64,000 bases of DNA from CALOBA01 sp942491465 (GTDB lineage: Bacteria; Pseudomonadota; Gammaproteobacteria; Chromatiales; Chromatiaceae): positions 62,001-126,000 of the forward strand of contig CALOBA010000072.1 in the NCBI GenBank assembly GCA_942491465.1, read 5' to 3'. The notes beneath the pieces are model-generated. The model saw nothing but the letters and a program-made list of their open reading frames with translations, made no database searches and was not told the DNA's origin. Positions within the stretch are counted from its first letter, which is position 1. Every line of letters starts with the position of its first letter. The translations under genes and the position numbers were made by a program. Of this stretch, positions 38,006 through 47,221 are shown piece after piece.

Positions 38006-38959
38006 TTAGGCGCCCGTCTGCGGTGCGCTGTCGGCCAGTTCCTTGGGTAGCGCGAAGACGACGGATTCCTCGACGCCGGTCTGCTGCCGAACGTCGGTGG
38101 CACCCCAGTCCCGCAGCCGGTCGATGACCTGCTGCACCAACAGCTCCGGTGCCGAGGCGCCGGCGGTCAGGGCGATCCGCGGGCGGCCGTCGAGCCAGGC
38201 GCGGTCCATGTCATCGGCGCCGTCGATCAGGTACGCCGGCAGGCCGGATTTCTCCGCCAACTCCCGCAGCCGGTTGGAGTTCGAGCTGTTGGCCGAGCCG
38301 ACCACGAGCAGCAGGTCGCTGTCGGCGGCCAGCCCCCGCACCGCGTCCTGGCGATTTTGGGTGGCGTAGCAGATGTCGCTCTTCTTCGGCCCCTTGATGT
38401 TCGGAAAGTGCTCCTTGAGCGCCGCGACGATGGCGGTGGTGTCGTCGAGGGACAGGGTGGTCTGGGTGACGTAGGCGCAGTTGTCGGGGTCGCGAAGCCT
38501 GAGCGCCGCCACCTCGTCGGCACGCTCGATCAGGTGCATCCGCCCGCCGTCGGCCTGGCATTGGCCCAGGGTGCCTTCCACCTCGGGGTGGCCGCGATGG
38601 CCGATGAGGATGACGTCGGCGCCGGCCTTGCAGTGGCGCGCGACCTCCAGGTGGACCTTGGTGACCAGTGGGCAGGTGGCATCGAAGATGCGCAAGCCGC
38701 GGCCGGCGGCCTGCTCGCGGACCTGCTGAGAGACGCCGTGGGCGCTGAAGACGCAGACCGCGCCCGTGGGGATGGTGGCGACGTCGTCGACGAAGATCGC
38801 GCCGCGGGCCTTCAGGTCCTCGACCACGTAGCGGTTGTGGACGACCTCGTGACGGACATAGATCGGCGGCTCGAACAGCGTGAGCACGCGCTCGACGATC
38901 TCGATGGCACGGTCGACGCCGGCGCAGAAGCCGCGGGGGTTGGCAACGGTAATTTCCAT
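38006..38959 (-). CDS. ispH: 4-hydroxy-3-methylbut-2-enyl diphosphate reductase
   Basis: 317 residues. The final enzyme of the MEP isoprenoid pathway, yielding IPP and DMAPP. The three iron-sulfur cysteines are in NPRGFCAGVDRAI, FDATCPLVTKVH and KSDICYATQNRQ; VFSAHGVS and SNSNRLRELAE are conserved. The stop codon lies in the target duplication of a MITE, so the last residue is unchanged. fkpB (frameshifted) lies upstream on the same strand, the usual neighbour. Confidence 0.97.
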   Translation of the reverse strand: MEITVANPRGFCAGVDRAIEIVERVLTLFEPPIYVRHEVVHNRYVVEDLKARGAIFVDDVATIPTGAVCVFSAHGVSQQVREQAAGRGLRIFDATCPLVTKVHLEVARHCKAGADVILIGHRGHPEVEGTLGQCQADGGRMHLIERADEVAALRLRDPDNCAYVTQTTLSLDDTTAIVAALKEHFPNIKGPKKSDICYATQNRQDAVRGLAADSDLLLVVGSANSSNSNRLRELAEKSGLPAYLIDGADDMDRAWLDGRPRIALTAGASAPELLVQQVIDRLRDWGATDVRQQTGVEESVVFALPKELADSAPQTGA

Positions 38960-39182
38960 CAGATACTCGGGGGCAGGGGGTTTGGACTTGGCGCCGATTC
39001 TAGCAGCCGAGGCGGCCGACGGGAGCCGGGGAAATCCCGAATACCCGAGCGTGCTGCTGCGCAGATGGGTGCGACACGGAAAATGTCCTGAGGCCGGTCG
39101 GGTCTCGGTCCAACCGCAGCGACCTGGGGGGCATACGGATGATCAACCAAGCGCGCGTATCAAGTTCGGGGGAGGGCGCCCC

Positions 39183-39325
39183 CTAGTGCTTTGCCGCGAA
39201 ACTGACGAGACCGGCGGCACCTGTGGGAGCGATTTGCAATCGCGACTGCCGCGACGCGGAAGATCGCGACTGCAAGTCGCTCCCACAGCGCCGGTGGCCG
39301 CGGGACTTCCGCAGCGCTGCACCAG
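39183..39325. repeat. CTAG-bounded REPIN, 143-bp type, copy D
   Basis: Near-identical to copy C; the right terminal tetramer is CCAG instead of CTAG. It sits between ispH and fkpB. Confidence 0.9.
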
Positions 39326-39327
39326 GC

Positions 39328-39769
39328 TCAGCGGACGTCGAGCACCTCGACCCGCAGGCGAACGCCGCGGCGGGACAACGGGTGATTGAAGTCGACGCGC
39401 ACGCCGTCGGGCTCGACGGCCACGACGGTGCCCGCGGTCTCTTGGCCGCCGGGTGCGGCGAAGGCGATGACCTGGCCCGGCTCGGGCCGGAAGTCCCCCG
39501 GCAGGTCGTCGCTGGCGATCAGGTGGATGTTGCCCGGGTCGGGGGCACCGAACAGGGCGGCGCCGTCGGCGAGGATCTGCTGCTGCGGACCGGGCTCAAG
39601 GCCGATCAGGACCTCTTCGACACCGGCTGCCAGGGTGCCGTCGCCGACGCGAAGACTGCAGCGGCTCGCCATCGAAGCTGGACAAGACCTCGGTGCCGTC
39701 GTCCAGCTCGACCGCGAGGTGCAGGCGGACTTGGGAGCCGGCCTGGATACCGGGTGCGGCGGGATTCAT
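39328..39769 (-). pseudogene. fkpB: FKBP-type peptidyl-prolyl isomerase FkpB/SlpA, frameshifted
   Basis: ATG 39769 opens NPAAPGIQAGSQVRLHLAVE, LDDGTEVLSSFDGEPLQ. A one-base gain (or two-base loss) near 39675 shifts the frame; the other frame continues RVGDGTLAAGVEEVLIGLEP, PGDFRPEPGQVIAFAAPGG and VDFNHPLSRRGVRLRVEVLD, the FkpB chaperone-isomerase signature. Restored, the protein is about 146 residues, normal length. MITE copy 9 ends 3 bp upstream of the start codon, so the native ribosome site has been displaced. Confidence 0.85.
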
Positions 39770-39775
39770 CTTTAG

Positions 39776-39873
39776 TCAAGGTTCAGAAACAAGTGGTGTA
39801 GACGCAACCACGAAACGGCCAATCAAAAGGCTCTGCGAGCGGGCGTCTGCACCACTTGTTTTTGAACCGATCC
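39776..39873 (-). mobile_element. 98-bp MITE, copy 9 (TSD TTAG)
   Basis: Reverse orientation, TCAAGGTTCAGAAACAAGTG to TTTTTGAACCGATCC. Flanked by TTAG at 39772-39775 and 39874-39877. Confidence 0.9.
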
Positions 39874-39904
39874 TTAGGAACCGCGGGGCGCGACCGCGCG
39901 GTGC

Positions 39905-40048
39905 CTACCAGGCCAGGACCTCTTGGGTCACGAACAGCATGCCCACGGAGACGACGACGACGAAGGCGGTGACCGGCGGGATGAGCAGGCAGACGCCGGG
40001 CAGATCATTGCAGGTGCGGCTGAGCTTGCAGAGCTTGCAGGACTTCAT
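39905..40048 (-). CDS. Small cysteine-rich single-pass membrane protein
   Basis: 47 residues: MKSCKLCKLSRTCNDLPGVC then a hydrophobic helix LLIPPVTAFVVVVSVGMLFV and a short tail. The C-x2-C...C...C head may bind metal or form disulfides. It is divergent from rimO. I do not recognise a named family, but composition and a start preceded by CGGAG argue for a real gene. Confidence 0.5.
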   Translation of the reverse strand: MKSCKLCKLSRTCNDLPGVCLLIPPVTAFVVVVSVGMLFVTQEVLAW

Positions 40049-40285
40049 GACAGGGCTCCGGGGGCAGGATGGGAAGCTGGGGCAGGGGAGGGAGATTCGA
40101 CCACCGACCCCCTAGTCGGGGTTATGATCGCGTAATCCTAGCCCATGGCCCAGGGAAAGCAAGAGCGAATTGCTGGGTATTTTCGGATTGCCATTCCGAT
40201 TTTCCCCGGGTTGGCCCCCGCCGGTCGGCCCAAAGCTGCCGTTTGCGGTGCCCCGCCCCCCCCGATCACTGACCCGGAGACCCTG

Positions 40286-41650
40286 TTGAGCACACCCCGC
40301 ATCGGCTTCGTCAGCCTCGGCTGCCCCAAGGCCACCGTCGACTCCGAGCGCATCCTCACCGAGCTTCGCGCCGACGGCTATGCCATTGCCCCGGACTATG
40401 CCGGCTCGGATCTGGTCATCGTCAACACCTGCGGCTTTATCGATGCCGCCGTGGACGAATCCCTCGACGCCATCGCCGAGGCCCTGGATGAGAACGGGCG
40501 CGTCATCGTCACCGGCTGTCTCGGCGCCCGCGCCGAGCTGATCCGCGAGGTCCACCCGGAGGTCTTGGCCGTCACCGGCCCGCAGGCCTTCGCCGAGGTG
40601 ATGACCGCCGTCCATGCCCATCTGCCGCCGCCCCCGGATGCCGGTGATCACGGCTGCGGCACGCCGCGGGGCGCCGCCGCGACGGATCGGGGCGAGGCCG
40701 CGGGGGTCGGGGTCCGGCTGACACCGCCGCACTATGCCTATCTGAAGATCGCCGAGGGCTGCAACCACCGCTGCCGCTTCTGCATCATCCCCAGTCTGCG
40801 CGGCGATCTGGTCAGCCGGCCCATCGGCGAGCTGCTCGACGCCGCCGCCGCTCTGGTAGACGGCGGCGTGCGCGAGCTGCTGGTGATCGCCCAGGACACC
40901 AGCGCCTACGGCCGCGATCTGGGCCACCGGCCGGACTTCTGGCAGGGCCGCCCGCTGCGCACCGACATCGAGCAGCTGGCCCGCTGTCTCGGGGAGCTGC
41001 AGGCCTGGGTGCGGCTGCACTACATCTACCCCTACCCGCAGGTGGACCGACTGATCCCGCTGATGGCCGACGGTCTGATCCTGCCCTACCTGGACATGCC
41101 GCTGCAGCATGCCAGCCCGGACGTGCTCAAGGCCATGCGCCGCCCGGCGGCCACCGAAAAGGTCCTCGACCGCCTGGCCGCCTGGCGTGGCCTCTGTCCG
41201 CAGCTGACCCTGCGCAGCACCTTCATCGTCGGCTTCCCCGGCGAGACCGAGGCCGACTTCGAGACCCTGCTGGCGTTCCTGCGCGAGGCCCGGCTGGACC
41301 GCGTGGGCTGCTTCACCTACTCCGCCGTGGACGGTGCCGCCGCCAACGCCCTGCCCGACCCGGTCCCGGAGCCGGTCAAGCAGGAGCGCCAGGCCCGCTT
41401 CATGGACGTCCAGGCCGAGATCAGCCGGGGCAAGCTCGCCGAGCGCATCGGTCGGACCCTGACGGTGCTGGTGGACGAGGTGGAGGACGAGCGCTTTGTC
41501 GCCCGCAGCGAGGCCGATGCCCCGGAGATCGACGGCACCGTCATCGTCCCCGGCGCCTGGGACATCGACCCCGGCGACTTCTGCCGCGTCCGGGTCATCG
41601 ACAGCACCGAACACGACCTGGTCGCCGAGCCGGTGGATGCCGACGCCTAG
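40286..41650 (+). CDS. rimO: Ribosomal protein S12 methylthiotransferase RimO
   Basis: 454 residues from a TTG start. Radical-SAM enzyme that methylthiolates Asp88 of S12. The N-terminal MTTase domain reads RIGFVSLGCPKATVDSERIL and VNTCGFIDAAVDES; the radical-SAM cluster is in KIAEGCNHRCRFCIIPSLRG; a TRAM domain ends the protein. I prefer TTG 40286, preceded by CCGGAGA, because homologues start just before PRIGFVSLGCPK. An in-frame ATG at 40145 would add 47 non-conserved residues. Confidence 0.95.
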   Translation: MSTPRIGFVSLGCPKATVDSERILTELRADGYAIAPDYAGSDLVIVNTCGFIDAAVDESLDAIAEALDENGRVIVTGCLGARAELIREVHPEVLAVTGPQAFAEVMTAVHAHLPPPPDAGDHGCGTPRGAAATDRGEAAGVGVRLTPPHYAYLKIAEGCNHRCRFCIIPSLRGDLVSRPIGELLDAAAALVDGGVRELLVIAQDTSAYGRDLGHRPDFWQGRPLRTDIEQLARCLGELQAWVRLHYIYPYPQVDRLIPLMADGLILPYLDMPLQHASPDVLKAMRRPAATEKVLDRLAAWRGLCPQLTLRSTFIVGFPGETEADFETLLAFLREARLDRVGCFTYSAVDGAAANALPDPVPEPVKQERQARFMDVQAEISRGKLAERIGRTLTVLVDEVEDERFVARSEADAPEIDGTVIVPGAWDIDPGDFCRVRVIDSTEHDLVAEPVDADA

Positions 41651-41681
41651 GCGCGGGCGTCCAGCGACTGCCCGCGGACCT

Positions 41682-42659
41682 TCAGTCGTAGCGGATACGG
41701 TGCATCAGGGTGTCCCCGGGGTCAGCGGCCAGCCGGGCCATGGCCGCGGGCAGGTCGGTGAAGCGGTCCTCGCCGGTGATCAGCGCATCCAGGGCCGGCT
41801 CGGCGAGCAGCGACAGCGCCAGCCCCATGCGTCGGCGGTAGTCCCAGCGCGCGCGTTGGGCGGTGGCGACGGCGCCGACCTGAGACGCGCGCAGGGTCAG
41901 CCGGCGGGAGTGGAATGCCTGGCCCAGGGGCAGGGCGACCTCCCGGTCGCCGAACCAGCTCAGCTCCAGCACCGTGGCCTCGAACCCGGCCAGGCCCAGG
42001 GCCAGGGCCAGGCCGTCGGCGCTGGCGCTGGTATGGATGACCAGATCGGCGTCGCCGCGGGCCTGCGCCGGCGTGCGGAAGGGCAGGCCCAGGGCCGCGG
42101 CGGTCTCGGCGCGGCGCGGGTTGATGTCGATCAGCTCCAGGTCGCAGCCGGGGATGCGGCTCGCCAACCAGGCGCAGAGGAAGCCCAGCGTGCCGGCGCC
42201 GACGACGGCGATGCGCTCGCCGATGCGCGGTGCCGCGTCCCAGAGGCCGTTGACCGCCGTCTCCATGTTCGCCGCAAGGATCGCCCGGCCCGGCGGTACG
42301 CCCTCGGGCAAGGGATGCACGTCGCTCGGCGCCACCCGATAGCGGGTCTGGTGCGGATGCAGGCAGAAGACGGTGCGCCCGCGCAGGTCCGGGTCGCCGC
42401 CGACGACCTCGCCGACGCTGATGTAGCCATACTTGACCGGGGCCGGGAAGTCGCCCTGCTGGAACGGGGCGCGCATGCGCTCGCGCTCGCTGACCGGCAC
42501 CCGGCCTTGGAAGACCAGCGCCTCGGTGCCGCGGCTGATGCCGCTGAAGCGGGTGCGCACCTCGACCCAGCGCGCCGGCAGGCGCGGGTCCAGGGGCTCC
42601 GGCAGGATCTCGCCGCAGCCGGGCTCGGTGATCCAGAAGGCCTGGGCTTGGTGGTGCAT
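41682..42659 (-). CDS. Zinc-type alcohol dehydrogenase-like oxidoreductase
   Basis: 325 residues, MDR superfamily. RTRFSGISRGTEALVFQG at the N-terminus, KYGYISVGEVVGG, and the NAD(P)-binding motif IAVVGAGTLGFLCAWLASRI in the centre. The canonical catalytic-zinc GHE motif is replaced by YGYISVGE, so zinc dependence is doubtful. Substrate unknown. Start chosen at MHHQAQAFWI; the longer frame adds 33 unconserved residues. Divergent from the DUF2288 gene. Confidence 0.75.
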   Translation of the reverse strand: MHHQAQAFWITEPGCGEILPEPLDPRLPARWVEVRTRFSGISRGTEALVFQGRVPVSERERMRAPFQQGDFPAPVKYGYISVGEVVGGDPDLRGRTVFCLHPHQTRYRVAPSDVHPLPEGVPPGRAILAANMETAVNGLWDAAPRIGERIAVVGAGTLGFLCAWLASRIPGCDLELIDINPRRAETAAALGLPFRTPAQARGDADLVIHTSASADGLALALGLAGFEATVLELSWFGDREVALPLGQAFHSRRLTLRASQVGAVATAQRARWDYRRRMGLALSLLAEPALDALITGEDRFTDLPAAMARLAADPGDTLMHRIRYD

Positions 42660-42887
42660 GGGCAGCGGTCCGGTAGATGGTTGATCCTGGAGTCGGCAGC
42701 CTTTACCGCCATGCGAGCCTGGGTCGGATAGGCTCCTAGGCGTCAAGGTCACGATCAAGCGCCGGGCGGAGTCTCAACCATCGCCCGGAAAGGCGCAAGC
42801 CGATCCTGCCGAGGCATCGGGTGCTGGATCAGGGGGCGAATCCAGTAGACTGTGGCCCGTCTACCACCCGCCCGGAGTCCGAATGCC

Positions 42888-43217
42888 ATGCAGGAGCCCC
42901 TCGAAGACGCAGCACTGCTCCACGCCAAGCTCACCACCGAGACCGCCAAGATCCCCTGGCGGGAGCTCCAGCGCTTTTTCGCCATGGGCCGCGCGATGCG
43001 GGTCGCCGATGGCGTCGATCTGGTGCAGCTGGCGGTCTGGATGACCCAAGACCAGTCCGGCCCGGTCGAGGCGCTGGTGGCGCGCGGCGAGATCGGTCCG
43101 GTCGCCGACGACCAGGCCCGGGAATGGCTGGATGCCGATGCCGTGGTCTGGGCCGTGGTTGTGCGGCCTTGGCTGCTGGTGCAGGCGGTGTCCGACCCGG
43201 CACAGGCGCGGCCCTAG
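42888..43217 (+). CDS. DUF2288 family protein
   Basis: 109 residues. LLHAKLTTETAKIPWRELQR, FFAMGRAMRVADGVDLVQLA and ADDQAREWLDADAVVWAVVV match DUF2288, a cyanobacterial and gammaproteobacterial family of unknown role. Start is the ATG giving MQEPLEDAA. The PPTase gene starts 11 bp downstream on the same strand. Confidence 0.82.
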   Translation: MQEPLEDAALLHAKLTTETAKIPWRELQRFFAMGRAMRVADGVDLVQLAVWMTQDQSGPVEALVARGEIGPVADDQAREWLDADAVVWAVVVRPWLLVQAVSDPAQARP

Positions 43218-43228
43218 GGTCTTTGGCG

Positions 43229-44026
43229 ATGCACTTGGTGGAGCTGCACATCGCCGCCGGCACGGCGGCGCTGACACGTCTGACGGCCGCCGCCGACGTG
43301 CTCGACGCCGAAGAGCAGACCCGGGCGGCGCGCCTGCGCATGGAGGCGGATCGGCTGACCTATAGCGCCGCCCACGTCTTGCTGCGGCGCGCCCTGTCGC
43401 GGTGGTGCCCGATCGCACCGGCGCAGTGGCGATTCAGCCGTAGCGACCATGGCCGGCCCGAGGTCGACACGGGGGCGCTGCCGGCGGCGACCGGGCTGCG
43501 CTTCAACCTCAGCCACACCCGCGGACTGGTCTGCTGCGCCGTCACCCGCCATGCCCCCGTTGGGGTCGATGTGGAGTGCCTACGCCCGATCCGCGACCGT
43601 CTTGCCCTGGCCCAACGTTTCTTCACCGCCGACGAGGCCGCGGCCATCGCCGCCGCCGGTCGCCGCGGGGCTCGGGCGGAGGCAGAGAGCTTCTATGCGT
43701 TCTGGACGCTGAAGGAGGCCTACGTCAAGGCGCGGGGCCTGGGTATCGCCATGGGGCTTGATCGGTTTGCGTTCCGGCTCGACGCGGCCGCGGTCTCGCG
43801 CATCGCGCTGCAGGTCGATGCCGAGTCACCGGCACCGGCCGAGCATTGGCGCTGTCTGCTGCTGCGGCTCGATGGCGGGCGTTGCCAGCTTGCGTTGGCG
43901 CTGGCGGCGGCGGGGACGGTCCAGGTCCGGCCGATCCTGCATGCCGGGGCTGCCGCCGTCCCGGCCGTGGAGCAGGGCGGCGCGACACCGCGCGTGGAGC
44001 TGCTGCCGGTCCAGGCGTTGGCCTAG
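43229..44026 (+). CDS. 4'-phosphopantetheinyl transferase
   Basis: 265 residues, Sfp/AcpT type. It transfers phosphopantetheine from CoA to carrier proteins. Motifs: LRFNLSHTRGLVCCAVT, PVGVDVECLRPI (Mg-binding D-x-E) and ESFYAFWTLKEAYVKARGLG (W-x-x-KEA-x-x-K). No PKS, NRPS or extra ACP gene is nearby, so the target cannot be named. Confidence 0.9.
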   Translation: MHLVELHIAAGTAALTRLTAAADVLDAEEQTRAARLRMEADRLTYSAAHVLLRRALSRWCPIAPAQWRFSRSDHGRPEVDTGALPAATGLRFNLSHTRGLVCCAVTRHAPVGVDVECLRPIRDRLALAQRFFTADEAAAIAAAGRRGARAEAESFYAFWTLKEAYVKARGLGIAMGLDRFAFRLDAAAVSRIALQVDAESPAPAEHWRCLLLRLDGGRCQLALALAAAGTVQVRPILHAGAAAVPAVEQGGATPRVELLPVQALA

Positions 44027-44039
44027 GCCGACTGGGGCT

Positions 44040-44182
44040 CTAGTGCAGCGCTGCGGAAGTCCCGAGGCCACCGGCGCTGTGGGAGCGACTTGCAGTCGCG
44101 ATCTTCCGCGTCGCGGCGGTCGCGATTGCAAATCGCTCCCACAGGTGCCGCCGGTCTCGTCAGTTTCGCGGCAAAGCACTAG
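44040..44182. repeat. CTAG-bounded REPIN, 143-bp type, copy E
   Basis: Inverted relative to copies C and D: CTAGTGCAGCGCTGCGGAAG to TTTCGCGGCAAAGCACTAG. Both CTAG ends intact. Lies between the PPTase and the KaiB-like gene. Confidence 0.9.
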
Positions 44183-44298
44183 GCGCCTGTCCCTCGCTGC
44201 GGCCCCCTAAGTCGGACAGGCTCCCAGCGCTTGCAGGCGCCATCCTGAACTCCGATACTGGACGGCCGTTCCCGACAACCGGCAACCCCCGCAACCCG

Positions 44299-44694
44299 AT
44301 GGCCGCGTCTACAGCCTCCAATTTCGGTGTCGTCAGCGTCGATTTGTACACCGACAGCAGCAGTCCGAGCCACGCGGCCCGCGCGGCGCAGATCCTGCAG
44401 TCCATCTTCGAGGTGTTGGGTGATGATTGCGTGCTGAATATCTGGGACGTGGCGAGGGTTGAGCACGCCCATCGCCTGGAGTCGGCCCGGGTGGTCGCGC
44501 TGCCCACCCTCGACCTGCATCTTGCTTCCGGCCGACGCCTGCGGTTCATCGGCGCGGATCGGTTGCGCGGCTATCTCAGCGTCCTGAAGTTCCAGCACGC
44601 GGTGGACCGCGTCGTCATCGAGAGCACCGCGCGGGCGCAGCGGGCGAACGAGATGGTCGAGCGGGTGCGCAAGATCCCCAACGCTGACTCCTAG
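44299..44694 (+). CDS. KaiB-like thioredoxin-fold protein
   Basis: 131 residues. VVSVDLYTDSSSPSHAARAA, AQILQSIFEVLGDDCVLNIW, and RVEHAHRLESARVVALPTLD then LRFIGADRLRGYLSVL follow the KaiB pattern: beta strand, helix, D-V strand, cis-proline APTL-like loop (here ALPTL), and I-G-D-like end. KaiB proteins bind KaiC ATPases; no kaiC is in the window. An orphan KaiB-like regulator is the best reading. Confidence 0.7.
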   Translation: MAASTASNFGVVSVDLYTDSSSPSHAARAAQILQSIFEVLGDDCVLNIWDVARVEHAHRLESARVVALPTLDLHLASGRRLRFIGADRLRGYLSVLKFQHAVDRVVIESTARAQRANEMVERVRKIPNADS

Positions 44695-44766
44695 CGCTTG
44701 GACCGACAAGCCGTGATCGGCGTTTTGGCAAGCGGGGGCAGCGATCATCGTTGTCGGATGGTCGAT

Positions 44767-44823
<57 letters not shown>

Positions 44824-44894
44824 ACGGCTGAGCCGGCGTTGAGATAATCGCGGCAGGGCTTTTTACGCGCGCCGCGGGCCGCCACCTAGGCCGG

Positions 44895-47015
44895 ATGCAG
44901 AATCTTCCCCCACGTCGATTTCCGTTGCTCCTGCTGCTGCTGATCAGCGTCCTGCTCGGCCCCGCCGTCGCGGCGGCGTCGACTGGTGGTCAGGCCTTGG
45001 TGCAGACCGATCACCTGACGGCCCGCCTGATGGCCGAGCGTCCTGTTGCCTCGCCCGGCGAGGCGTTGGATCTGGCGCTGGTCTTCGACCTTGAGCCCCA
45101 CTGGCACACGTACTGGCGCAACCCCGGCGACTCCGGTGAGCCGCCGCAGGTGGACTGGACGCTCCCCGCCGGCGTCTCCATCGGACCGACGCGCTGGCCC
45201 TGGCCGTCGCTCATCCGCGTCGGGCCGCTGGCCAACTACGGCTATTCCGGCCAGGCGGTGCATCTGTTTCGGTTGCAGATCCCCGAGGATTGGCCGGTCG
45301 GGGAGCCGCTGCGCATCGACGCCGATGCCCGCTGGCTGGTCTGCCGGGAGGCCTGCATCCCGGAGCAGGGACGGTTCTCGCTCCCGTTGGATGTGGTGGA
45401 CAGCCAGGCGGGCGGCGGCAGGGCGGATGCGCCCCCGCTCTTCGCCGCGGCCCGCGCGCGCATGCCGGCCCCCGAGCCGATCCTGGCGGAGTTGGAGGGG
45501 GCAGGGGAGGGCGTCCGGCTGAGCGTGCCGTCGCGGCATCTGCCCGAGTCGATGACCGGCGCCTGGTTCTTCGCCGGTCGCTGGGGGCTGATCGACCATG
45601 CCGCCGATCAGCCCTGGCGGCTCGGCGACGAGGCGTTGACGCTTCAGCTGCGCCCCGGTGAGGCGCCATCCGACACGCTGGAGGGGGTCCTCGTCGTGGA
45701 CAGTGGCGGCGGGTCGCGGGCGTTCCGGATCGAGGCCGCGGGGTCTGCGACCGATCCGCCCGCCGCGACGCCGGCGTTGGCCCTGCCGTCGGCATTGCTG
45801 TTCGCCCTCATCGGCGGACTGATCCTGAACCTGATGCCCTGCGTCTTCCCGGTGCTGGCGATCAAGGCCCTGGGGCTGGCGCGCCAGGCCGGGGCCGGTC
45901 CCGCCGCCCGACTGCTTCACGGCATCAGCTACGCCGCCGGCGTGCTGACCTTCTTCGCGCTGGTCGCCGCTGTGCTGCTGATACTTCGGGCCGCCGGCGC
46001 GGCCATCGGCTGGGGCTTCCAGCTGCAATCCCCGGTGTTCGTTGCGCTGATGGCCTATCTGTTCCTGGTCATGGGGCTGGCCTTGTCCGGCGGGCTGACC
46101 ATCGGCAGCCGATTGATGGGACTGGCCGGCGGTGCCGGGGTCGCGGCGGATCAGGGCCACCTGGGCGCCTTTGTCACCGGCGCGCTGGCCGCGCTGGTGG
46201 CGGCACCCTGCACGGCGCCGTTCATGGGGGCGGCGCTGGGCTATGCGCTGGTCCAGCCCTGGTATATCGCCGTCGCGGTCATGCTCACCCTCGGGCTCGG
46301 CTTGGCCCTGCCGTTTCTGCTGCTGGCCCTCGCCCCGGGGCTGGCGGCGCGGCTGCCCCGCCCCGGGGCCTGGATGGAGGTGCTCAAGCAGGTGCTGGCC
46401 TTCCCGCTCTACGCCACCGCCGCCTGGCTGGCCTGGGTGCTCGGCGTGCAGACCGGCCCCACCGGCGTCGGCATGCTGTTGATCGGCGCGGTGGTGCTCG
46501 TCTTCGGCCTGTGGCTGCTGGAGCGCGGACGCAACGCCGGCCGGGGCTGGCGCCGGCTGACCGTTGCGCTCGCCATCGCCTGTCTGGCCGCGGTATTGGG
46601 CCTGATCATCGGCGCCGCCCGCCTCGATTCGGCGCCTGCGGTTGCCGAAGGTGGCTCGCGGGCCGAGCCCTGGTCCGCCGCCCGCTTGGCCGAGGCCCGA
46701 GATCGCGGACAGCCGGTGCTGGTCAACATGACGGCGGCCTGGTGCATCACCTGTCTGGTCAACGAGCGTGTGGCCCTGGGCACCGATGCCGTCGCCGAGG
46801 CCATGACCGCCGCCGACGTGCGCTATCTGAAAGGCGACTGGACCAACCGCGACCCGGCCATCACCGACTATCTGGCGGGTTTCGGTCGCAGCGGCGTCCC
46901 CATCTACGTGCTCTACCCGCCGCACGGGGAGCCTCGGGTCCTGCCGCAGATCCTGACTCAGCAGGTCGTGCTTGATGCCCTGTCGCCCTGGAGGGCGACC
47001 CTCCCGGGGACCTGA
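44895..47015 (+). CDS. DsbD/ScsB-family thiol:disulfide interchange protein
   Basis: 706 residues. A signal peptide (LLLLLISVLLGPAVAAAS) precedes the periplasmic N-terminal domain (HWHTYWRNPGDSGEPPQVDW, ARWLVCREACIPEQ with a CxxxC pair). A central eight-helix DsbD domain has NLMPCVFPVLAIKAL and AAPCTAPFMGAALGYAL. The C-terminal thioredoxin-like domain has NMTAAWCITCLVNERVAL with CITC. It moves electrons from cytoplasm to periplasm. The last ten residues (SPWRATLPGT) are encoded by a dispersed repeat, so the native end was altered. Restored DsbD-like proteins end near QQVVLDAL. Confidence 0.9.
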   Translation: MQNLPPRRFPLLLLLLISVLLGPAVAAASTGGQALVQTDHLTARLMAERPVASPGEALDLALVFDLEPHWHTYWRNPGDSGEPPQVDWTLPAGVSIGPTRWPWPSLIRVGPLANYGYSGQAVHLFRLQIPEDWPVGEPLRIDADARWLVCREACIPEQGRFSLPLDVVDSQAGGGRADAPPLFAAARARMPAPEPILAELEGAGEGVRLSVPSRHLPESMTGAWFFAGRWGLIDHAADQPWRLGDEALTLQLRPGEAPSDTLEGVLVVDSGGGSRAFRIEAAGSATDPPAATPALALPSALLFALIGGLILNLMPCVFPVLAIKALGLARQAGAGPAARLLHGISYAAGVLTFFALVAAVLLILRAAGAAIGWGFQLQSPVFVALMAYLFLVMGLALSGGLTIGSRLMGLAGGAGVAADQGHLGAFVTGALAALVAAPCTAPFMGAALGYALVQPWYIAVAVMLTLGLGLALPFLLLALAPGLAARLPRPGAWMEVLKQVLAFPLYATAAWLAWVLGVQTGPTGVGMLLIGAVVLVFGLWLLERGRNAGRGWRRLTVALAIACLAAVLGLIIGAARLDSAPAVAEGGSRAEPWSAARLAEARDRGQPVLVNMTAAWCITCLVNERVALGTDAVAEAMTAADVRYLKGDWTNRDPAITDYLAGFGRSGVPIYVLYPPHGEPRVLPQILTQQVVLDALSPWRATLPGT

Positions 47016-47115
47016 GCCACGCGGTCTACGGCGGCAGCGTCGACCCGGCAGGGTCGGCCTCCGGGCCGACACGGGACAGCACGCGAGCTGAGGTCGGGAA
47101 CGGTCTCGCTACTCC
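46980..47115. repeat. Dispersed repeat shared with 28.84 kb
   Basis: GTCGCCCTGGAGGGCGACCC, GGTCGGCCTCCGGGCCGACA, CAGCACGCGAGCT and GGGAACGGTCTCGCTACT in the same order as at 28.84-29.02 kb. It overlaps and rewrites the 3' end of the DsbD-like gene. Confidence 0.75.
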
Positions 47116-47221
47116 CGCAGCAGTCTGTTGGGCCATTGCGCCCCTGCGGTTCATCAACCACCACGCAGTTTGAGTTCACCTGTTCGCTCCATCAACAACC
47201 GACCTTTAGGAGGATGACACC

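Noticed and set aside
44886..47072. 728-codon minus-strand frame opposite the DsbD-like gene
   Set aside because: Antisense shadow rich in Gln/Gly/Arg/His, no motif; the plus strand encodes complete DsbD domains.
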